NCBI RefSeq assembly: GCF_013378075.1
Contig: NZ_CP051131.1
Location: 1,736,001 to 1,800,000, forward strand
Direction of reading: 5' to 3'
DNA: 64,000 nucleotides
From: Parasphingopyxis algicola
Lineage (GTDB): Bacteria; Pseudomonadota; Alphaproteobacteria; Sphingomonadales; Sphingomonadaceae
Every line of letters starts with the position of its first letter. Positions within the stretch are counted from its first letter, which is position 1. Below the pieces are notes generated by a model, which was not told where the DNA came from, searched no databases, and was given only the letters and a program-made list of their open reading frames with translations. A program made the translations under genes and the position numbers. Positions 8,043 through 17,810 of this stretch are shown piece by piece.

Positions 8043-9524
8043 CTAGAAGCCCAGATCGCCCGCTGTCCAGCTCTTCTGGAAGACCGGCGTGCTATTTCCG
8101 ACCTCGTAAAGACTTTCGCTGAACCCGCCATCCCGGTGGAGCGTCACGAGCGCATAGCCATTCTTCACCCGAGGGCTGTCGGCCGGAAACTCGTCGTCAT
8201 GCGTATGCGCATAATAGGCGATGTTGCTGTTCCGCTCGAAACCCCAGCCATTGCCGAACGGGATCGCCCCGTGGCCGCAGCACCGTCCCTTGGTCGGCAC
8301 ATAGGGAATAGAGTCGCCGATCTTGAGCTGCTCGTAGACGATGCCGTTATGGACATGGCCCCAATACCAGACGGCCGGCCCGACGGCGCCGATCGCCTGG
8401 CCGACCTGTTTGAACAGGATGTTGGTGTTCGCGGTAAAACTATTGCAGGGATTGTGGTGCGTCATCACCATGACGGGGCCCTGATGACCGGAGCAGACGG
8501 ATCGTATCTGGTCGATCTGTTCGCGATGCGTCGCCGTACCGATCGCACCGTCCATATAGAATTTCCGGCCGTTTTCCTGATCGGAGAAATAGCCCGAATC
8601 GAGGCCGAGCAGGAGCCAGTCATGATATTCGAGCGCGAAGAAGCTCAGCCCGTTTTGGTGAGCGAAAGGGCCGCCTTTTTCGAGCGCGACATCGAAATAG
8701 CCGCTCGCGGCGCCGTACATCTCGTGATTGGAATTGAGCGTGAAGTTCCGCCCGGTTCCCTGATCGGGCCATAGCGTCTTGAAGTTCAGATATTCCTCTC
8801 CCGGCAACGGCCGCCAGTCGGTCCCGGCATAATAGACGTCGCCCAGATGCATCAGATAGTCGATCGGCTGGCCGGTAACGTCCTCGAGCACCCGCTTGGC
8901 CGGACAATTGCCGCCATCGGGTTCGGAATAATAGCCGGTGCCCCAATCGCCGATGATGCCGATCACCGGATCCTTCGCGCCATCCCCGTCCTTGCGCGTC
9001 ATCGGCACCGCGCTGATCGGTGCACATGGAAAGGGCGAGACGATGCCGCCGATGACGATATTGGCGGCATAGTTGATCGCCGCGAGAATCCAGCCCTCGT
9101 CGAGCTGCTCATATTTCCCTGTGCCGATCAGCGTGCCGTCATCCCACGACACGGCGGTCGTTTCGATCTTGGCGACAAGAGCGTCATATTGCGCCGTCGT
9201 TATGTGAGTCGGCGGCGCAAGATCCTGCAGCGTCTTGAAAACGCCGTCGAGAAACGGGTGGTCGTTGAGCCAGCCCTGCACTTTCGCGGGCGGATAGTGG
9301 ATCCAGTAGAGTATGAAGCCGAATTCTATATTGCCCTCGGAAGGCACCTTGGGCGGTGGTTCATGCGGATGATCGACATAATAGATCAGCGCCAGCGCCT
9401 GGTCCTCGCTCTCGACGAGATAGTGAAAGAAATCGTCGAGCGGATTATCGCCCTCGAGATCGAGCTTGGCCTTGAACTGTTCGAGTTGGGCGCGTTCCTT
9501 TTCCGGATCGGGTTGCGTAGCCAT
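8043..9524 (-). CDS. Calcineurin-like metallophosphoesterase
   Basis: The 493-residue protein carries the metallophosphatase signature blocks in order: GIIGDWGTG, LMHLGDVYYAG, SNHE, MTHHNP and YWGHVHN, which supply the two-metal site (Asp, His, Asn). About 190 residues of unassigned N-terminal sequence precede the catalytic domain. It resembles the purple-acid-phosphatase-like branch. ATG 9524 is chosen because AAAAGGGGA lies upstream at proper spacing; the frame is open further but without a better site. No signal peptide follows this start, so it may be cytoplasmic. The gene is convergent with the glycosyltransferase. Confidence 0.85.
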   Translation of the reverse strand: MATQPDPEKERAQLEQFKAKLDLEGDNPLDDFFHYLVESEDQALALIYYVDHPHEPPPKVPSEGNIEFGFILYWIHYPPAKVQGWLNDHPFLDGVFKTLQDLAPPTHITTAQYDALVAKIETTAVSWDDGTLIGTGKYEQLDEGWILAAINYAANIVIGGIVSPFPCAPISAVPMTRKDGDGAKDPVIGIIGDWGTGYYSEPDGGNCPAKRVLEDVTGQPIDYLMHLGDVYYAGTDWRPLPGEEYLNFKTLWPDQGTGRNFTLNSNHEMYGAASGYFDVALEKGGPFAHQNGLSFFALEYHDWLLLGLDSGYFSDQENGRKFYMDGAIGTATHREQIDQIRSVCSGHQGPVMVMTHHNPCNSFTANTNILFKQVGQAIGAVGPAVWYWGHVHNGIVYEQLKIGDSIPYVPTKGRCCGHGAIPFGNGWGFERNSNIAYYAHTHDDEFPADSPRVKNGYALVTLHRDGGFSESLYEVGNSTPVFQKSWTAGDLGF

Positions 9525-9633
9525 GTGAGTCCCCTTTTCCGGAGAACAACTTATCACAGTTTCCGCTGTCCCGAGAATCCGACTGGTCCGGGTCGGTTCT
9601 ATCGACGGGCCGCCGGACAACCCTCGTAGGCTA

Positions 9634-10875
9634 TCAGGCCAGTTCGACGGGCTTGACCTCGTAGCCCTCTTTTTCCAGCGCTGCGATGAGCCGGTCGAGA
9701 TGCGCGCGATCGCGGGTCTCGCATTCGATATCGGTGATCAGACCCTTGGCGGGGAGGGTCGTGAAAATCCGCTGATGATAGACCTCGATGATGTTGACCT
9801 GTTCCTGGTCGAACACGCGCACGACCTTGTAGAGCGCACCGGGGCGGTCCTGCAGCCGGATGCGCAGCCGGGCCAGCCGACCATCGCGCGCCAGATCGCG
9901 GAGCAGGACATTGGCGAGCAGCCGCGTGTCGATATTGCCGCCGCACAGGATGAGGCCGACATTCCTGTCCTTGAACTTGGCCGGATGGTCGAGCATCGCG
10001 GCGAGCCCGGCGGCCCCCGCGCCCTCGACCACGGTCTTTTCGATCTGCAGCAGCAGCGAAACCGCGCGTTCGAGATCGCGCTCGCCGACCAATACTATAT
10101 CGTCGACGACCTCGCGAATGATCTCCAGTGTCAGCGCGCCCGGTTCCTTGACCGCAATACCCTCGGCCAGCGTATCGCCTTCGCAGGGCAGTTTGAGCCC
10201 GCGCATCTTGGAATAGGTCGACGGATAGAGCTCCGCCTCCACGCCGATCAGTTCGAGCTTGGGCTTCATCGCCTTCGCCGCGACGCCCATGCCGGAGATC
10301 AGCCCGCCGCCGCCGATCGGTATGCAGAGCGTATCGATTTCGGGCACGTCTTCGATCATCTCGATCGCCGCAGTGCCCTGGCCCGAGGCGATATCGGCAT
10401 CGTCGAACGGGTGGACGAAGACGAGACCGCGCTCCTCGGCCATTTCATAGGCGCGCGCTTGGGCATCGTCGAACCGCTCGCCAGTCAGCACGACCGTCGC
10501 GCCATGGCCTTCGGTCTGCTGGACCTTCACCGTCGGCGTGTGTTGGGGCATCACGATCGTGACCGGCACACCGAGCCGCGCGCCATGATAGGCGACGCCC
10601 TGCGCATGGTTGCCGGCCGAGGCGGCGATCACGCCGCGCTTGCGCTCGCTGTCGGACAGCTGGAGCAGCTTGTTCAGCGCGCCGCGTTCCTTGAACGAGG
10701 CGGTGAACTGGAGATTTTCGAATTTCAGCCAGACATTGGCGCCCGTCATCTCCGACAGCGTCTTGCTTTTCAGCGTCGGCGTGCGGATGATCGAATCGGC
10801 GATCCGCTCATGCGCGGCGCGCACGCTCTCCAGAGTGACGGTCGAATCGCGGTCGGGTTTCGCTGCTGTCGCCAT
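9634..10875 (-). CDS. ilvA: Threonine ammonia-lyase with C-terminal ACT domain
   Basis: The 413-residue PLP enzyme deaminates threonine to 2-oxobutyrate, the first step toward isoleucine. The PLP lysine is Lys62 in FTASFKERGALN; the phosphate-binding glycine loop is PIGGGGLISG around residue 185-195. The last ~85 residues form an ACT-like regulatory domain (LRIRLQDRPGALYKVV). The length and single ACT domain match the TdcB/short IlvA branch rather than the 510-residue E. coli IlvA with two ACT-like domains. It is transcribed away from the neighbouring dehydrogenase, with an 83-base spacer. Confidence 0.92.
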   Translation of the reverse strand: MATAAKPDRDSTVTLESVRAAHERIADSIIRTPTLKSKTLSEMTGANVWLKFENLQFTASFKERGALNKLLQLSDSERKRGVIAASAGNHAQGVAYHGARLGVPVTIVMPQHTPTVKVQQTEGHGATVVLTGERFDDAQARAYEMAEERGLVFVHPFDDADIASGQGTAAIEMIEDVPEIDTLCIPIGGGGLISGMGVAAKAMKPKLELIGVEAELYPSTYSKMRGLKLPCEGDTLAEGIAVKEPGALTLEIIREVVDDIVLVGERDLERAVSLLLQIEKTVVEGAGAAGLAAMLDHPAKFKDRNVGLILCGGNIDTRLLANVLLRDLARDGRLARLRIRLQDRPGALYKVVRVFDQEQVNIIEVYHQRIFTTLPAKGLITDIECETRDRAHLDRLIAALEKEGYEVKPVELA

Positions 10876-10958
10876 AATCCGCCCGCCCTAGCCTATCTGG
10901 CGTCTCCGGCAAACACATCCTATGGATCGCGCTCGGCACGAATGGCAGGCGGCTTCCT

Positions 10959-11825
10959 ATGGCAAAGATAGCATTTCTCGGGCTCGGCGTGATGGGCGGC
11001 CCCATGGCCGGGCATCTGCTCAACGCCGGTCACGCGGTCACGGTCTATAATCGCACCGCTTCCAAAGCGGCCGACTGGGTCGGGCAATATGGCGGACAAA
11101 GCGCTGCCACGCCCGCCGAGGCGGCGGACGGCGTCGATGCGGTCATCGCCTGTGTCGGTGCAGACGCCGATGTCGAGGCGGTGACCCTCGGCCCGGACGG
11201 CGCATTCGCGGCCATGCATGAAGGCACGCTGTGGATCGACCATACGACCGTCTCGGCAAAACTTGCGCGCAAGCTCGCCGAAGCCGGCGAACCGCAGGGC
11301 ATCCATTGCGTCGATGCGCCGGTTTCGGGCGGCCAGGCGGGCGCGGAAGACGGCAAACTCGCGATCATGTGCGGCGGTACGTTGCGGGGAATGACGCTCG
11401 CCGAACCGATCATGCGCGCCTATGCCGCGCGGATCGTCCATTGCGGCGATGCGGGCGCCGGACAGCAGACCAAGATGTGCAACCAGCTCGCCATCGCGGG
11501 CGTGCTGCAGGGCCTGTCCGAGGCGCTGCATTTCGCCAAACGCTCCGATCTCGATCTCGACCGGGTATTCGAGGCGATTTCGGGCGGGGCGGCGCAAAGC
11601 TGGCAGATGGACAATCGCTGGAAGACGATGGCCGAGGGCGAATTCGATTTCGGTTTCGCGGTCGACTGGATGCGCAAGGATCTGGGGCTGGCCATCGACG
11701 AAGCCGAAGCCAATGACGCGACCCTGGAACTCGCGAAGCTCGTCGACGGCTATTATGCCCAGGTGCAGGAAATGGGCGGCGCGCGGCAGGATACGAGTTC
11801 GCTGGTAAGGAGACTGGAAGAGTGA
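10959..11825 (+). CDS. NAD(P)-dependent beta-hydroxyacid dehydrogenase (3-hydroxyisobutyrate dehydrogenase family)
   Basis: The 288-residue enzyme begins with a Rossmann motif (FLGLGVMGGPMAGHLLNAGH), has the substrate-binding DAPVSGGQAGAEDGKLAIMCGG block around residues 119-140, and the catalytic lysine Lys172 in QQTKMCNQL. Family members oxidise 3-hydroxyisobutyrate, tartronate semialdehyde or related short acids; the exact substrate cannot be chosen. Its stop overlaps the GTG start of the following amidohydrolase (GTGA), so the two are likely coupled. Confidence 0.88.
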   Translation: MAKIAFLGLGVMGGPMAGHLLNAGHAVTVYNRTASKAADWVGQYGGQSAATPAEAADGVDAVIACVGADADVEAVTLGPDGAFAAMHEGTLWIDHTTVSAKLARKLAEAGEPQGIHCVDAPVSGGQAGAEDGKLAIMCGGTLRGMTLAEPIMRAYAARIVHCGDAGAGQQTKMCNQLAIAGVLQGLSEALHFAKRSDLDLDRVFEAISGGAAQSWQMDNRWKTMAEGEFDFGFAVDWMRKDLGLAIDEAEANDATLELAKLVDGYYAQVQEMGGARQDTSSLVRRLEE

Positions 11826-13561
11826 AATTTTTGACCCGCCGTATCGGCGCCCTGGCAAGTCTCGCGCTCGCGGCCTTCCTGCTCCCCGCCCCCGCCCAGG
11901 CCGATGCGCTGATCGACAACGCCAATGGCTATACGCTGGACGCGGACGGCAACCTCATCCGCTTCACCGGGCTGCTGTTCGATGTCGAAACCGGCCGCGT
12001 CACGCGGCTGCTCGACCGCAACGACGATCGCCCGCGCGAACTCGATTTCCGGCACGATGCGCAGGGCCAGACGGTCATTCCCGGGCTGATCGATGCGCAC
12101 GGCCATCTGATGGGGCTCGGCTATAACGCGATCCAGCTCGACCTTTCCGACACGACCAGTCTCTCCGAGGCGATGGCCCGGCTCGCGCAATACAGCGCCG
12201 AGAACCCGACCTTGCGCTGGGTCGTCGGCCGCGGGTGGAACCAGGAACGCTGGGGCCTCGATCGCTTCCCGACCGCCGCCGATCTCAATGCCGCCGTGTC
12301 GGACCGGCCGGTCTGGCTGGTCCGGGTCGACGGACATGCCGGTGTCGCGAACAGCGCGGCGATGGCGGAGGCCGGGGTGACGGCTTCGGCCCAAGCGCCG
12401 GCCGGCGGCCGGATCGAGCGGGACGGCCGCGAACCGAACGGCGTCTTCGTCGACGCGGCGATGGCACTGGTCGAACGAGCGATTCCGACGCCGCAGCCGC
12501 CGGTGCGCGACATGGCGCTGCGCAAAGCCCAGGAACTGCTGCTGAGTTATGGCGTGACGACGATGCACGATATGGGCACGAGCGCCGACGATTGGGGCGT
12601 GCTCCGCCGGGCCGGCGATCGTAACCTGCTGCAGATTCGCGTGATTTCCTATGCGAACGCACTCGATACGCTGCTCGATATCGCCGGCGACGCGATGACG
12701 CCCTGGCTCTATGACGGGCGGCTTCGGATGGTGGGACTCAAGATATACGGCGACGGAGCGCTGGGATCGCGCGGCGCGCTGCTCAACGCCCCCTATGCCG
12801 ATGCGCCGGGCGAAACCGGGCTGGCCCTGATCGACGGCATTGCGCTGCGCAACCGCCTCAGCCGCCTCTCGCTCGACCGGTTCCAGGCGGCGATCCACGC
12901 GATCGGCGACGGGGCGAACCGCGAAGCGCTGGCCGCGATCGAGGAACTCGCCTCGCGCTACAATGACGACCGGCGCTGGCGGATCGAACATGCGCAGGTG
13001 GTCGACCCGGCCGACCTGCCGCGGTTCGGGCGCAACGGCATCATCGCCTCGATGCAGCCGGTCCACCAGACGTCCGACCGGCTGATGGCCGAGGCCCGGC
13101 TGGGCCCCAACCGGCTGACCGGCGCCTATGCCTGGAATTCGATGCTGCGCAACGGATCGCGGCTCGCCTTCGGCAGCGACTTTCCGGTCGAGAACCCGAG
13201 CCCCTTTCCAGGCCTCGCCGTAGCAATCAGCCGGCAGGATGCCGCCGGCCAGCCGGCGGGCGGCTGGCAGGCGCATGAGCGCGTGTCGCTGCAACAGGCC
13301 TTCGCCGCCTTCACCACCGATGCCGCCTTCGCCGGATTTGCCGAGGATCAGGTGGGACGGCTCGGCGAAGGATTGTATGCCGACTTCCTGATCCTCGATC
13401 GCGATATTTTCGATGCGACCGCAGAAGAGATCCGCGCGACGCAGGTCGCCGAGACGTGGATCGGCGGCGAGCGGACTTGGGTGCGCGGCGCGGCGGACGC
13501 GCCGCCGATGGACGCGCCGGTCGGTCCGATGATCAGCGAGGACGAGGAGGTCGGACGGTAG
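11822..13561 (+). CDS. Exported YtcJ-like metal-dependent amidohydrolase
   Basis: The 579-residue protein starts at GTG 11822, overlapping the previous stop. A signal peptide (residues about 1-27, ending near AQADA) indicates export. The amidohydrolase core follows: VIPGLIDAHGHLMGLG (the HxH metal motif), VGRGWNQERWG, DGHAGVANSAAM and the late LAFGSDFPVENPSPFPG block typical of the YtcJ/AmiD-like subgroup. Substrates of this subgroup (formamides, N-substituted amides) are mostly unknown. A 36-bp inverted repeat lies 74 bases after the stop. Confidence 0.85.
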   Translation: MKFLTRRIGALASLALAAFLLPAPAQADALIDNANGYTLDADGNLIRFTGLLFDVETGRVTRLLDRNDDRPRELDFRHDAQGQTVIPGLIDAHGHLMGLGYNAIQLDLSDTTSLSEAMARLAQYSAENPTLRWVVGRGWNQERWGLDRFPTAADLNAAVSDRPVWLVRVDGHAGVANSAAMAEAGVTASAQAPAGGRIERDGREPNGVFVDAAMALVERAIPTPQPPVRDMALRKAQELLLSYGVTTMHDMGTSADDWGVLRRAGDRNLLQIRVISYANALDTLLDIAGDAMTPWLYDGRLRMVGLKIYGDGALGSRGALLNAPYADAPGETGLALIDGIALRNRLSRLSLDRFQAAIHAIGDGANREALAAIEELASRYNDDRRWRIEHAQVVDPADLPRFGRNGIIASMQPVHQTSDRLMAEARLGPNRLTGAYAWNSMLRNGSRLAFGSDFPVENPSPFPGLAVAISRQDAAGQPAGGWQAHERVSLQQAFAAFTTDAAFAGFAEDQVGRLGEGLYADFLILDRDIFDATAEEIRATQVAETWIGGERTWVRGAADAPPMDAPVGPMISEDEEVGR

Positions 13562-13634
13562 TTTTCGTCCGAGTTTCCTGAGCAGGAAATCGCCGCACCG
13601 GGATTCTTCTGTCAGACCTTCGGCTTCGCCTCAG

Positions 13635-13721
13635 GCGCCGCACCAGCCCGCTCCCCCTCCCGGCCTCCCATTCAGGGTACACTTGTGGGAGGCCGGGAGG
13701 GGGAGCGGGCTGGTGCGGCGC
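13635..13721. repeat. Perfect 36-bp inverted repeat with a 15-base loop
   Basis: Bases 13635-13670 and 13686-13721 are exact reverse complements over all 36 positions, with 15 bases between. The repeat sits between two convergent genes (amidohydrolase and dsbD). It has no T-run, so it is not a classical intrinsic terminator, but RNA from either strand would form a very stable hairpin. The purine-rich arm GGGAGGGGGAGCGGG suggests a dispersed chromosomal repeat. Confidence 0.95.
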
Positions 13722-13747
13722 TCGACCGACAGGTCGAGTCTGACAAA

Positions 13748-15820
13748 CTAGCTCGAAAGCTCGGTCAGCATCCCGACCGTCAGGATCTGCGGCAGGATCT
13801 CCGGTTCGCCCTCGGCCCCGTAAAACAGATAGAGCGGCACGCCCGAGCGGCCATGGCTCTCGAGGAAGCGCCCGATCACCGGGTCGCCGCTCGTCCAGTC
13901 GCCGACCATCACCGCGATATCCTCCGCCTCGAAATGAGCGATAACCGCCTGGCGGCTCATCGCGCCCGCTTCATTGGCCTTGCAGGTGATGCACCAGTCG
14001 GCGGTGAAATAGACGAAGACCGGGCGACCCTCGGCACGCAGTTCGGATAGCCGCTCTTCGCTGAACGTCTCCGCGCTCAGTGCGCCGCCCTCGCTGGCCC
14101 CGGCCTGGGCGGGCGAGGATGTCGGCACCACCGCAAGCGCCGCCAGTGTCACGACAAGAGCGGGGACGATGGGCAGCCAGGCACGCTTGCCGGCCACCTG
14201 CCGGCTGCCCGCCCACCACAGCATCAGCGCGATGCCGAGCGCCGCGGCGATGCCCAGCGTCATGCCGTTGACGCCGGTCTGGCGGCCGAGCACCCAGCCG
14301 AGCGCCAGCGCGGTCAGGAACATCGGCACCGACATCAGATGCCGGAACCGTTCCATCCATGGGCCCGGTTTAGGCAGCTTGGCCCGTAGCGCCGGTACAT
14401 AGGCGAGGACCAGGAACGGCAGCGCCAGACCGAGACCCAGTCCCGCAAATATCGCCATCGCGACGATCGTCGGCACGACCAGCGCCGCGCCGAGCGCCGC
14501 GGCCATGAACGGACCGGTGCAGGGCGTCGCCACGAAAGCCGCGAGTGCGCCGGTGAAGAAGGAACCCGTCGCCCCGTCCCTGTCGGCGAAGCGACCGCCG
14601 CCCGACACGCTCGGCACTTCGAACAGACCGGCGAGATTGAGCGCGATCGCGGTCACCAGCAGCAGCAGGAAAAGGATCATCCGCGGGTCCTGCAACTGGA
14701 ACGCCCAGCCCGCCGCCGAGCCGCCCGCGCGCAACGCCAGCAGCGCCGCGCCGAGGCCGAGACACACGGTGATCACGCCCGCGGTATAGGCCAGCGCGTC
14801 GCGCCGCACGGCGCGTTCCTCGCCGCCTGCCTTGGCGAGGCTCAACGCCTTGAGGCTGAGGATCGGGAACACGCAGGGCAGGATATTGAGCAGCATGCCG
14901 CCGAGGATCGCGCCGCCCAGCGCAAACAGGACGGTGCCGATATCGGCGCTCATGACGCCGGAGCCGACCGGTTCGCCCGAAATCGGCGTACCTGCCGCCG
15001 GCACGTCGCCGGGCAATGCGGCGAGCATCAGCCCGTTATGCTCGCCGATCTTGATCAGTCCCTCGATCCGCTCCGCGGCGCCCGCATCGCTTTCGGCCGG
15101 GACTTCGACGACGATCATGTCGCCGTTGCGCGAGATGCGCTGTTCGGCGCTGTAATCGAGCACCCGGTCGGTCCGCGAGAAGAAATAGGGGGCGGACACC
15201 GAGGCGGTCTCGGGAAAGGGAATGCCCAGCCGCAGCGTATCGCCGGCGACCTCGAACATGGCCTCGCTGCCCAGCGGACGCGGCAGGTTCGCCCGGTAGC
15301 CATCGAATATCTCGGCATCGGATATCGCGCCCGAACCGGCGACCAGATCGATGCCGAGCGAACCGCCCTCGGGCACGCAAATCTCGTCGGTGCAGGCGAG
15401 CCACTGGCCCTGCGCGCGGATCGGCAGCGCGGTTCCCGGCGCGATGCTCTCATCGAGAGTCACCTCGGCGAGCAGCGCATATTCGCCATGATAGATGTAA
15501 TTCATGATGCCGGCGATCGAGAGCCGCTCGGGCACCGGATAGCGCAGCTCGCCGATCGAAACGCCCGCGGGCAGATCCCACTCGAAGCGATCGGGAATGC
15601 CCGCCTCGCCGGGGTTCAGCCAATAGCCGTGCCAGCCCTCATCGGGCCGCATCCGGATCGCGATGGTGAAGGCCCGGCCGGGCACCGGCGCCCGCGTTTC
15701 GGCGAGCAGGGCGGTCTGGATCGCGTTCGCGCGCGGGACCTGGGCCGGCGCGACGGCGGGCAGCAAACAGAAAAAGGCCGCGATCGCCGCGATAACGGTC
15801 TTCAAAAGGGAAAATCGCAC
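13748..15820 (-). CDS. dsbD: DsbD-like thiol:disulfide interchange protein
   Basis: The 690-residue protein passes electrons from cytoplasmic thioredoxin to periplasmic thiols. Domains in order: signal peptide (about 1-25), a periplasmic DsbD/ScsB-type N-terminal domain (to about 270, with a CTDEICVPEGG pair of cysteines), a CcdA-like membrane domain with eight helices carrying ILPCVFPILSLKAL and ATPCTGPFMAAALG, and a C-terminal thioredoxin domain with active-site CITC at residues 610-613. All the cysteine positions expected of the relay are present. The N-terminal domain form and lone position fit the ScsB/DsbD branch of alphaproteobacteria. Confidence 0.9.
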   Translation of the reverse strand: MRFSLLKTVIAAIAAFFCLLPAVAPAQVPRANAIQTALLAETRAPVPGRAFTIAIRMRPDEGWHGYWLNPGEAGIPDRFEWDLPAGVSIGELRYPVPERLSIAGIMNYIYHGEYALLAEVTLDESIAPGTALPIRAQGQWLACTDEICVPEGGSLGIDLVAGSGAISDAEIFDGYRANLPRPLGSEAMFEVAGDTLRLGIPFPETASVSAPYFFSRTDRVLDYSAEQRISRNGDMIVVEVPAESDAGAAERIEGLIKIGEHNGLMLAALPGDVPAAGTPISGEPVGSGVMSADIGTVLFALGGAILGGMLLNILPCVFPILSLKALSLAKAGGEERAVRRDALAYTAGVITVCLGLGAALLALRAGGSAAGWAFQLQDPRMILFLLLLVTAIALNLAGLFEVPSVSGGGRFADRDGATGSFFTGALAAFVATPCTGPFMAAALGAALVVPTIVAMAIFAGLGLGLALPFLVLAYVPALRAKLPKPGPWMERFRHLMSVPMFLTALALGWVLGRQTGVNGMTLGIAAALGIALMLWWAGSRQVAGKRAWLPIVPALVVTLAALAVVPTSSPAQAGASEGGALSAETFSEERLSELRAEGRPVFVYFTADWCITCKANEAGAMSRQAVIAHFEAEDIAVMVGDWTSGDPVIGRFLESHGRSGVPLYLFYGAEGEPEILPQILTVGMLTELSS

Positions 15821-15888
15821 CTATTTGCTCCTTCGCGAGCGCGCTATAGCAGCGGCATTGGCGCCATGCACCATCAAGAGGATATCCG

Positions 15889-17541
15889 ATGAAATTCGCC
15901 CGCATCGCTGCTCTGGTTACAGCTCTGTCCCTGCCTTTCGCGGCGTTCGCGCAAGGCGAGGAGAGCCAGGAGAGCGCCGAATCGACCGCGCCGCGACTCG
16001 TCGTCGCCATCGCCGTCGACCAGCTCAGCGCCGATATCTTCGCCCAGCATCGCCAGAATTTTACCGGCGGCTTCGCCCGGATGCTTCAGGGCGCGGTCTT
16101 CCCGTCCGGCTATCAGGCGCATGCGGCGACCGAGACCTGCCCCGGCCATTCGACGATCCTGACCGGCGCGCATCCCGGACGGACAGGCGTGATCGCCAAT
16201 CGCTGGTTCGATATGGGCGTCGCGCGCGAGGATGTCCGTGTCTATTGCTCCGAAGACCCCGGCGTCGAAGGATCCTCGTCGAGCGACTATACGGTTTCGA
16301 CCGGAAACCTCCTGGTGCCGACCCTGGGCGATCTGATGCAGCGGGTGGACGAGGCGAGTCAGGTCGTCTCGGTGGCTGGCAAGGACCGCTCGGCGGTCAT
16401 GCTGGGCGGCGCCAATGCGGATCGCATGTTCTGGCCGGGCGATGCCGGTTTCACGACGTTCGAAGGGCGCGACCTGCCCGAAGCCGTGACGTGGATCAAC
16501 CAGGCGGCCGGGCGGGCCATGGCCTCGTCCCGCGTGCCGCTTCCGGTTCCCCAGCAATGCGCGGCCTATAATCGGGCCATCCCGGTCGGCGAGGACGCCA
16601 CCGTCGGGACGCATGTCTTTTCGCGCGGTCCGGCGACCAGCGGCCGGACGATCCTGGCGTCGCCCGAGGGCGATCTGCTGACGCTGAACCTCGCCGCCGA
16701 TCTGGTGTCCGAACTCGGGCTCGGACAGGGCGAAACGACGGACCTTCTCGCGATCGGCCTCGCTTCGACCGACTATATCGGCCATGCCTATGGCACGCAC
16801 GGCGTCGAGATGTGCGTCCAGCTGATGGCGCTCGACGCGATGCTCGGCGATTTCTTCGCCCGGCTCGACGCGCGCGGGATCAGTTACGTCGCGATGCTGA
16901 CCGCCGATCATGGCGGGCTCGACCTGCCCGAACGCCAGACCGGTCAGGCCGCGCCGCGCGCCGCGCGCCTGCTCCCCGGGTTCGAGACTTTGGACGCGCG
17001 GCTGGCCGAGGAAACCGGCCTCGAAGCGCCGATCCTGCGCGCAGACGGGCCGTTCGGCGATTTCTATGTCGACCGCTCGGTGCCCGAGGATCGCCGCGCC
17101 GAAGTGATCGACCGCGCGATCGCGCTGATCTCGGCGCATCCGCAGGTTTACCGCGTCTACGGCCGGGACGAGATCATGGCACAGCCGGTTACCGATGCGC
17201 CGCCCGAGCACTGGACCGTGCTCGACCGGGTCCGGGCCAATTTCCATCCCGACCGGTCCGGCGACTTCATCGTTGTGCTCCAGCCCCGCGTAACCCCCAT
17301 CCCGCAGGCGATTCCGGGCGCCTATGTGGCAACCCATGGCAGCGTCTGGGATTATGACCGGCGCGTACCGATCCTCTTCTGGTGGCCGGGCGCCGACCAT
17401 GTCGAGCAGCCATTGGGCGTGATGACGGTCGATATCCTGCCGACGCTGGCCTCGCTGATCGGGCTCGATATCTCGGATATCGAGATCGACGGGCGATGCC
17501 TGGACCTGATGCCCGACGTCGCGGCGAGCAATTGCCCCTGA
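15889..17541 (+). CDS. phoK: PhoK-type alkaline phosphatase
   Basis: The 550-residue exported enzyme (signal peptide to about residue 21) matches the large alkaline phosphatase of Sphingomonas. LVVAIAVDQLSADIF supplies the first metal ligand Asp44; ATETCPGHSTILTG places the nucleophile at Thr89, the same number as in PhoK. Later metal ligands are in GLASTDYIGHAYGTHG and LTADHGG. It hydrolyses phosphomonoesters in the periplasm or outside the cell. No Pho box was identified upstream. It is divergent from dsbD with a 68-base spacer. Confidence 0.88.
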   Translation: MKFARIAALVTALSLPFAAFAQGEESQESAESTAPRLVVAIAVDQLSADIFAQHRQNFTGGFARMLQGAVFPSGYQAHAATETCPGHSTILTGAHPGRTGVIANRWFDMGVAREDVRVYCSEDPGVEGSSSSDYTVSTGNLLVPTLGDLMQRVDEASQVVSVAGKDRSAVMLGGANADRMFWPGDAGFTTFEGRDLPEAVTWINQAAGRAMASSRVPLPVPQQCAAYNRAIPVGEDATVGTHVFSRGPATSGRTILASPEGDLLTLNLAADLVSELGLGQGETTDLLAIGLASTDYIGHAYGTHGVEMCVQLMALDAMLGDFFARLDARGISYVAMLTADHGGLDLPERQTGQAAPRAARLLPGFETLDARLAEETGLEAPILRADGPFGDFYVDRSVPEDRRAEVIDRAIALISAHPQVYRVYGRDEIMAQPVTDAPPEHWTVLDRVRANFHPDRSGDFIVVLQPRVTPIPQAIPGAYVATHGSVWDYDRRVPILFWWPGADHVEQPLGVMTVDILPTLASLIGLDISDIEIDGRCLDLMPDVAASNCP

Positions 17542-17689
17542 GACGAAGCGCGAAACGACGTTGCGCTAAGTTTACATAGTTTACGCATAGCGACCCTGCC
17601 GGACGCGCTGTCTTTTCCGCCATCGACCGGGATGACGTCGATCAGCGCGCGGCGATTCAGCCAGACAATATCCAACAATGCAAGCGGAG

Positions 17690-17797
17690 TTACGCCTTGC
17701 GACGCACTCGGCGGCGACGGGCGAGGAAGGCTGCCGGGGTCAGGATAATTGCGGAGAGTATTGCGAATAACCCTCGACCGCCGATAAGGCGACGACC
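17690..17797 (-). pseudogene. Remnant resembling the C-terminal anchor of the nearby sulfatase
   Basis: Read on the minus strand this stretch encodes GLFAILSAIILTPAAFLARRRRVRRKA and a stop. The sulfatase gene 800 bases away ends VLVILAGSIVIPVVILVARRRRMRRKA. The shared hydrophobic helix plus RRRR-x-RRKA tail and the visible DNA similarity around the stop codons suggest the surviving 3' end of a duplicated sulfatase. An upstream frame for the rest of a sulfatase is absent, being replaced by the CmcI-like gene on the other strand. A stand-alone small membrane peptide is the alternative. Confidence 0.5.
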
Positions 17798-17810
17798 GGG
17801 AGGACAGACC

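Noticed and set aside
9700..10971. Long plus-strand frame antisense to ilvA
   Set aside because: Composition is that of a GC-rich shadow and ilvA on the other strand is clear.
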